NCBI GenBank assembly: GCA_002441865.1
Contig: DJNY01000191.1
Span: 1-24,789 of the forward strand
Reading direction: 5' to 3'
From: Lachnospiraceae bacterium UBA6452
Lineage (GTDB): Bacteria > Bacillota > Clostridia > Lachnospirales > Lachnospiraceae
DNA length: 24,789 bases
Shown here: in pieces, positions 23,921 through 24,789 of the stretch
Numbering within the stretch: position 1 is the first letter of the stretch
How the letters are laid out: each line of letters begins with the position of its first letter
Program-made: the position numbers and the translations under genes
Notes under the pieces: model-generated
Seen by the model: the letters and a program-made list of their open reading frames with translations, nothing else
Told to the model about the DNA's origin: nothing
Database searches by the model: none

Positions 23921-24789
23921 TTATATCTGTGTACGAAATTCACGTGGGGTACATTTTTGTACTTTTTTAAACAGATAACTAAAATAATGCGCATCCTTGT
24001 AGCCAACTGCATACGCAATTTCTGCCGTTTTCATTGTACTGCTCCGCAGAAGCTGCTTTGCTCTTTCCATTCTGACGTTTGTCAGATATTCAATAAAGGT
24101 TTCTCCCATTTCCTTACTGAATATTGTACTGAAATGACTTGGGCTGATATTTACACTTGCAGCCACCTGATTCAACGAAATATCTTCTTCCTCATAATGA
24201 TGTTCGATGTAGGAAACAGCCTCTTTCAAAAGATCGCTGTAACGCTTCCTTGACACGGATTCCCGACATTCCAGCGTCGCATCGAGTACTTTTTTGATAT
24301 ATTCCTTTGTCTGCTCTGTTGTCTGTATCACCTGTTCCATTTCCTTCAGATCACCGCAACGCTCTACCAGTTCTTTTGAAGAAAATCCAAGCGTTTCCAG
24401 AAATGCCACCGCAGCCAGATAAAAATCCATGGCAACATACTGTCTGAACATCAGTGACTGGACACTCTTTTCGCCCAGACTCATAAAATAATCCTCTACA
24501 AAGTTGGAAACCTCCCTGCGCAGACCTGTATGAATGAAATTCTCAATAATCTTGTGATTAAGCTTATCAACCTGTACAGAACTGATCAGAAGTTCTTCAT
24601 TTTCCTTCTTTTCAGTCTGCGGATTTTCGGATGATCCGACATCTCTGACCGGTATTTCCAAAATCTGGTTCCACTTTTTAAAATACTGGAAAGCAAACTT
24701 CTTTTCCGCTTCTTTCAGAGAATTTTTGATCTCCCTGAGTCTTTTCACAGGATTTCCAAGTGCTCCGAAGTATTCCACCGGCGGATCTG
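23921..24789 (-). CDS. YesN-type response regulator with AraC DNA-binding domain (5' end outside window)
   Basis: The frame stays open to the window edge; the first codons visible read DPPVEYFGAL, so the gene continues upstream and an N-terminal receiver domain is expected there. About 289 residues are present: a helical middle region, then a C-terminal HTH_18/AraC domain (last 100 residues) with ISLNQVAASVNISPSHFSTIF, VRMERAKQLL and AYAVGYKDAHYFSYLFKK. A GTG at 24778 is not the true start. It is partner of the kinase 14 bases downstream and probably the activator of the sugar transporter operon. Confidence 0.88.
   Translation of the reverse strand, partial: DPPVEYFGALGNPVKRLREIKNSLKEAEKKFAFQYFKKWNQILEIPVRDVGSSENPQTEKKENEELLISSVQVDKLNHKIIENFIHTGLRREVSNFVEDYFMSLGEKSVQSLMFRQYVAMDFYLAAVAFLETLGFSSKELVERCGDLKEMEQVIQTTEQTKEYIKKVLDATLECRESVSRKRYSDLLKEAVSYIEHHYEEEDISLNQVAASVNISPSHFSTIFSKEMGETFIEYLTNVRMERAKQLLRSSTMKTAEIAYAVGYKDAHYFSYLFKKVQKCTPREFRTQI

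Noticed and set aside
1..24789. CRISPR arrays, insertion sequences, phage genes, tRNAs
   Set aside because: No regularly spaced repeats, transposase or integrase motifs, or cloverleaf sequences were seen.

Overview
The window looks like a chromosomal segment of a Gram-positive, low/medium-GC anaerobe, most likely a gut-type Lachnospiraceae (Clostridia). The pointers are a large Bacillus-type SRP RNA with an Alu domain, strong AGGAGG ribosome sites, lipoprotein sugar-binding proteins, a YesM/YesN-type two-component system, a split transketolase and a CwlD/PdaA-like wall enzyme. The genus cannot be fixed from sequence alone. I see no mobile element, phage or CRISPR array, and every gene appears intact except the last, which is cut by the window edge.

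Layout. (1) 1-1831, plus strand: a membrane-anchored protein fusing an N-acetylmuramoyl-L-alanine amidase to a PdaA-type polysaccharide deacetylase. (2) 1834-5602, minus strand: a Na+/phosphate cotransporter with a PhoU-like tail, followed by a PhoB-like response regulator and a PhoR-like kinase. (3) 5755-5924: a 170-bp, almost fully self-complementary element. (4) 5952-11678, minus strand: xylulokinase, a DUF4867 cupin-like protein, a FucI/AraA-superfamily isomerase and the two transketolase halves. A well-formed promoter/operator lies before the kinase, and a second promoter with a long leader lies before transketolase. (5) 12033-13058, plus strand: a LacI-family regulator transcribed divergently. 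(6) 13070-14028, plus strand: SRP RNA with a consensus promoter, then hairpins and a GNAT acetyltransferase, closed by a bidirectional terminator. (7) 14078-22298, minus strand: a seven-gene operon of sugar-binding protein, ABC ATPase, two permeases, a second sugar-binding protein, an FGGY kinase and L-ribulose-5-phosphate 4-epimerase. (8) 22452 to the window end, minus strand: an AraC-type response regulator (5' truncated) and a YesM/LytS-type kinase, which probably control the transporter operon.

How the genes fit together. Regions 4 to 8 read as one pentose-use locus. A YtfQ/YtfR/YtfT/YjfF-like (furanose-type) ABC transporter brings in the sugar, and an aldose-ketose isomerase makes the ketopentose. 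One of two FGGY kinases phosphorylates it, AraD converts L-ribulose-5-P to D-xylulose-5-P, and transketolase passes this to the pentose phosphate pathway. No classical AraA, AraB or XylA is visible. The most economical reading is L-arabinose use through a FucI-like isomerase and a non-canonical ribulokinase, with xylulokinase as a second entry point. The true substrates of the isomerase and the role of DUF4867 are the main open questions.
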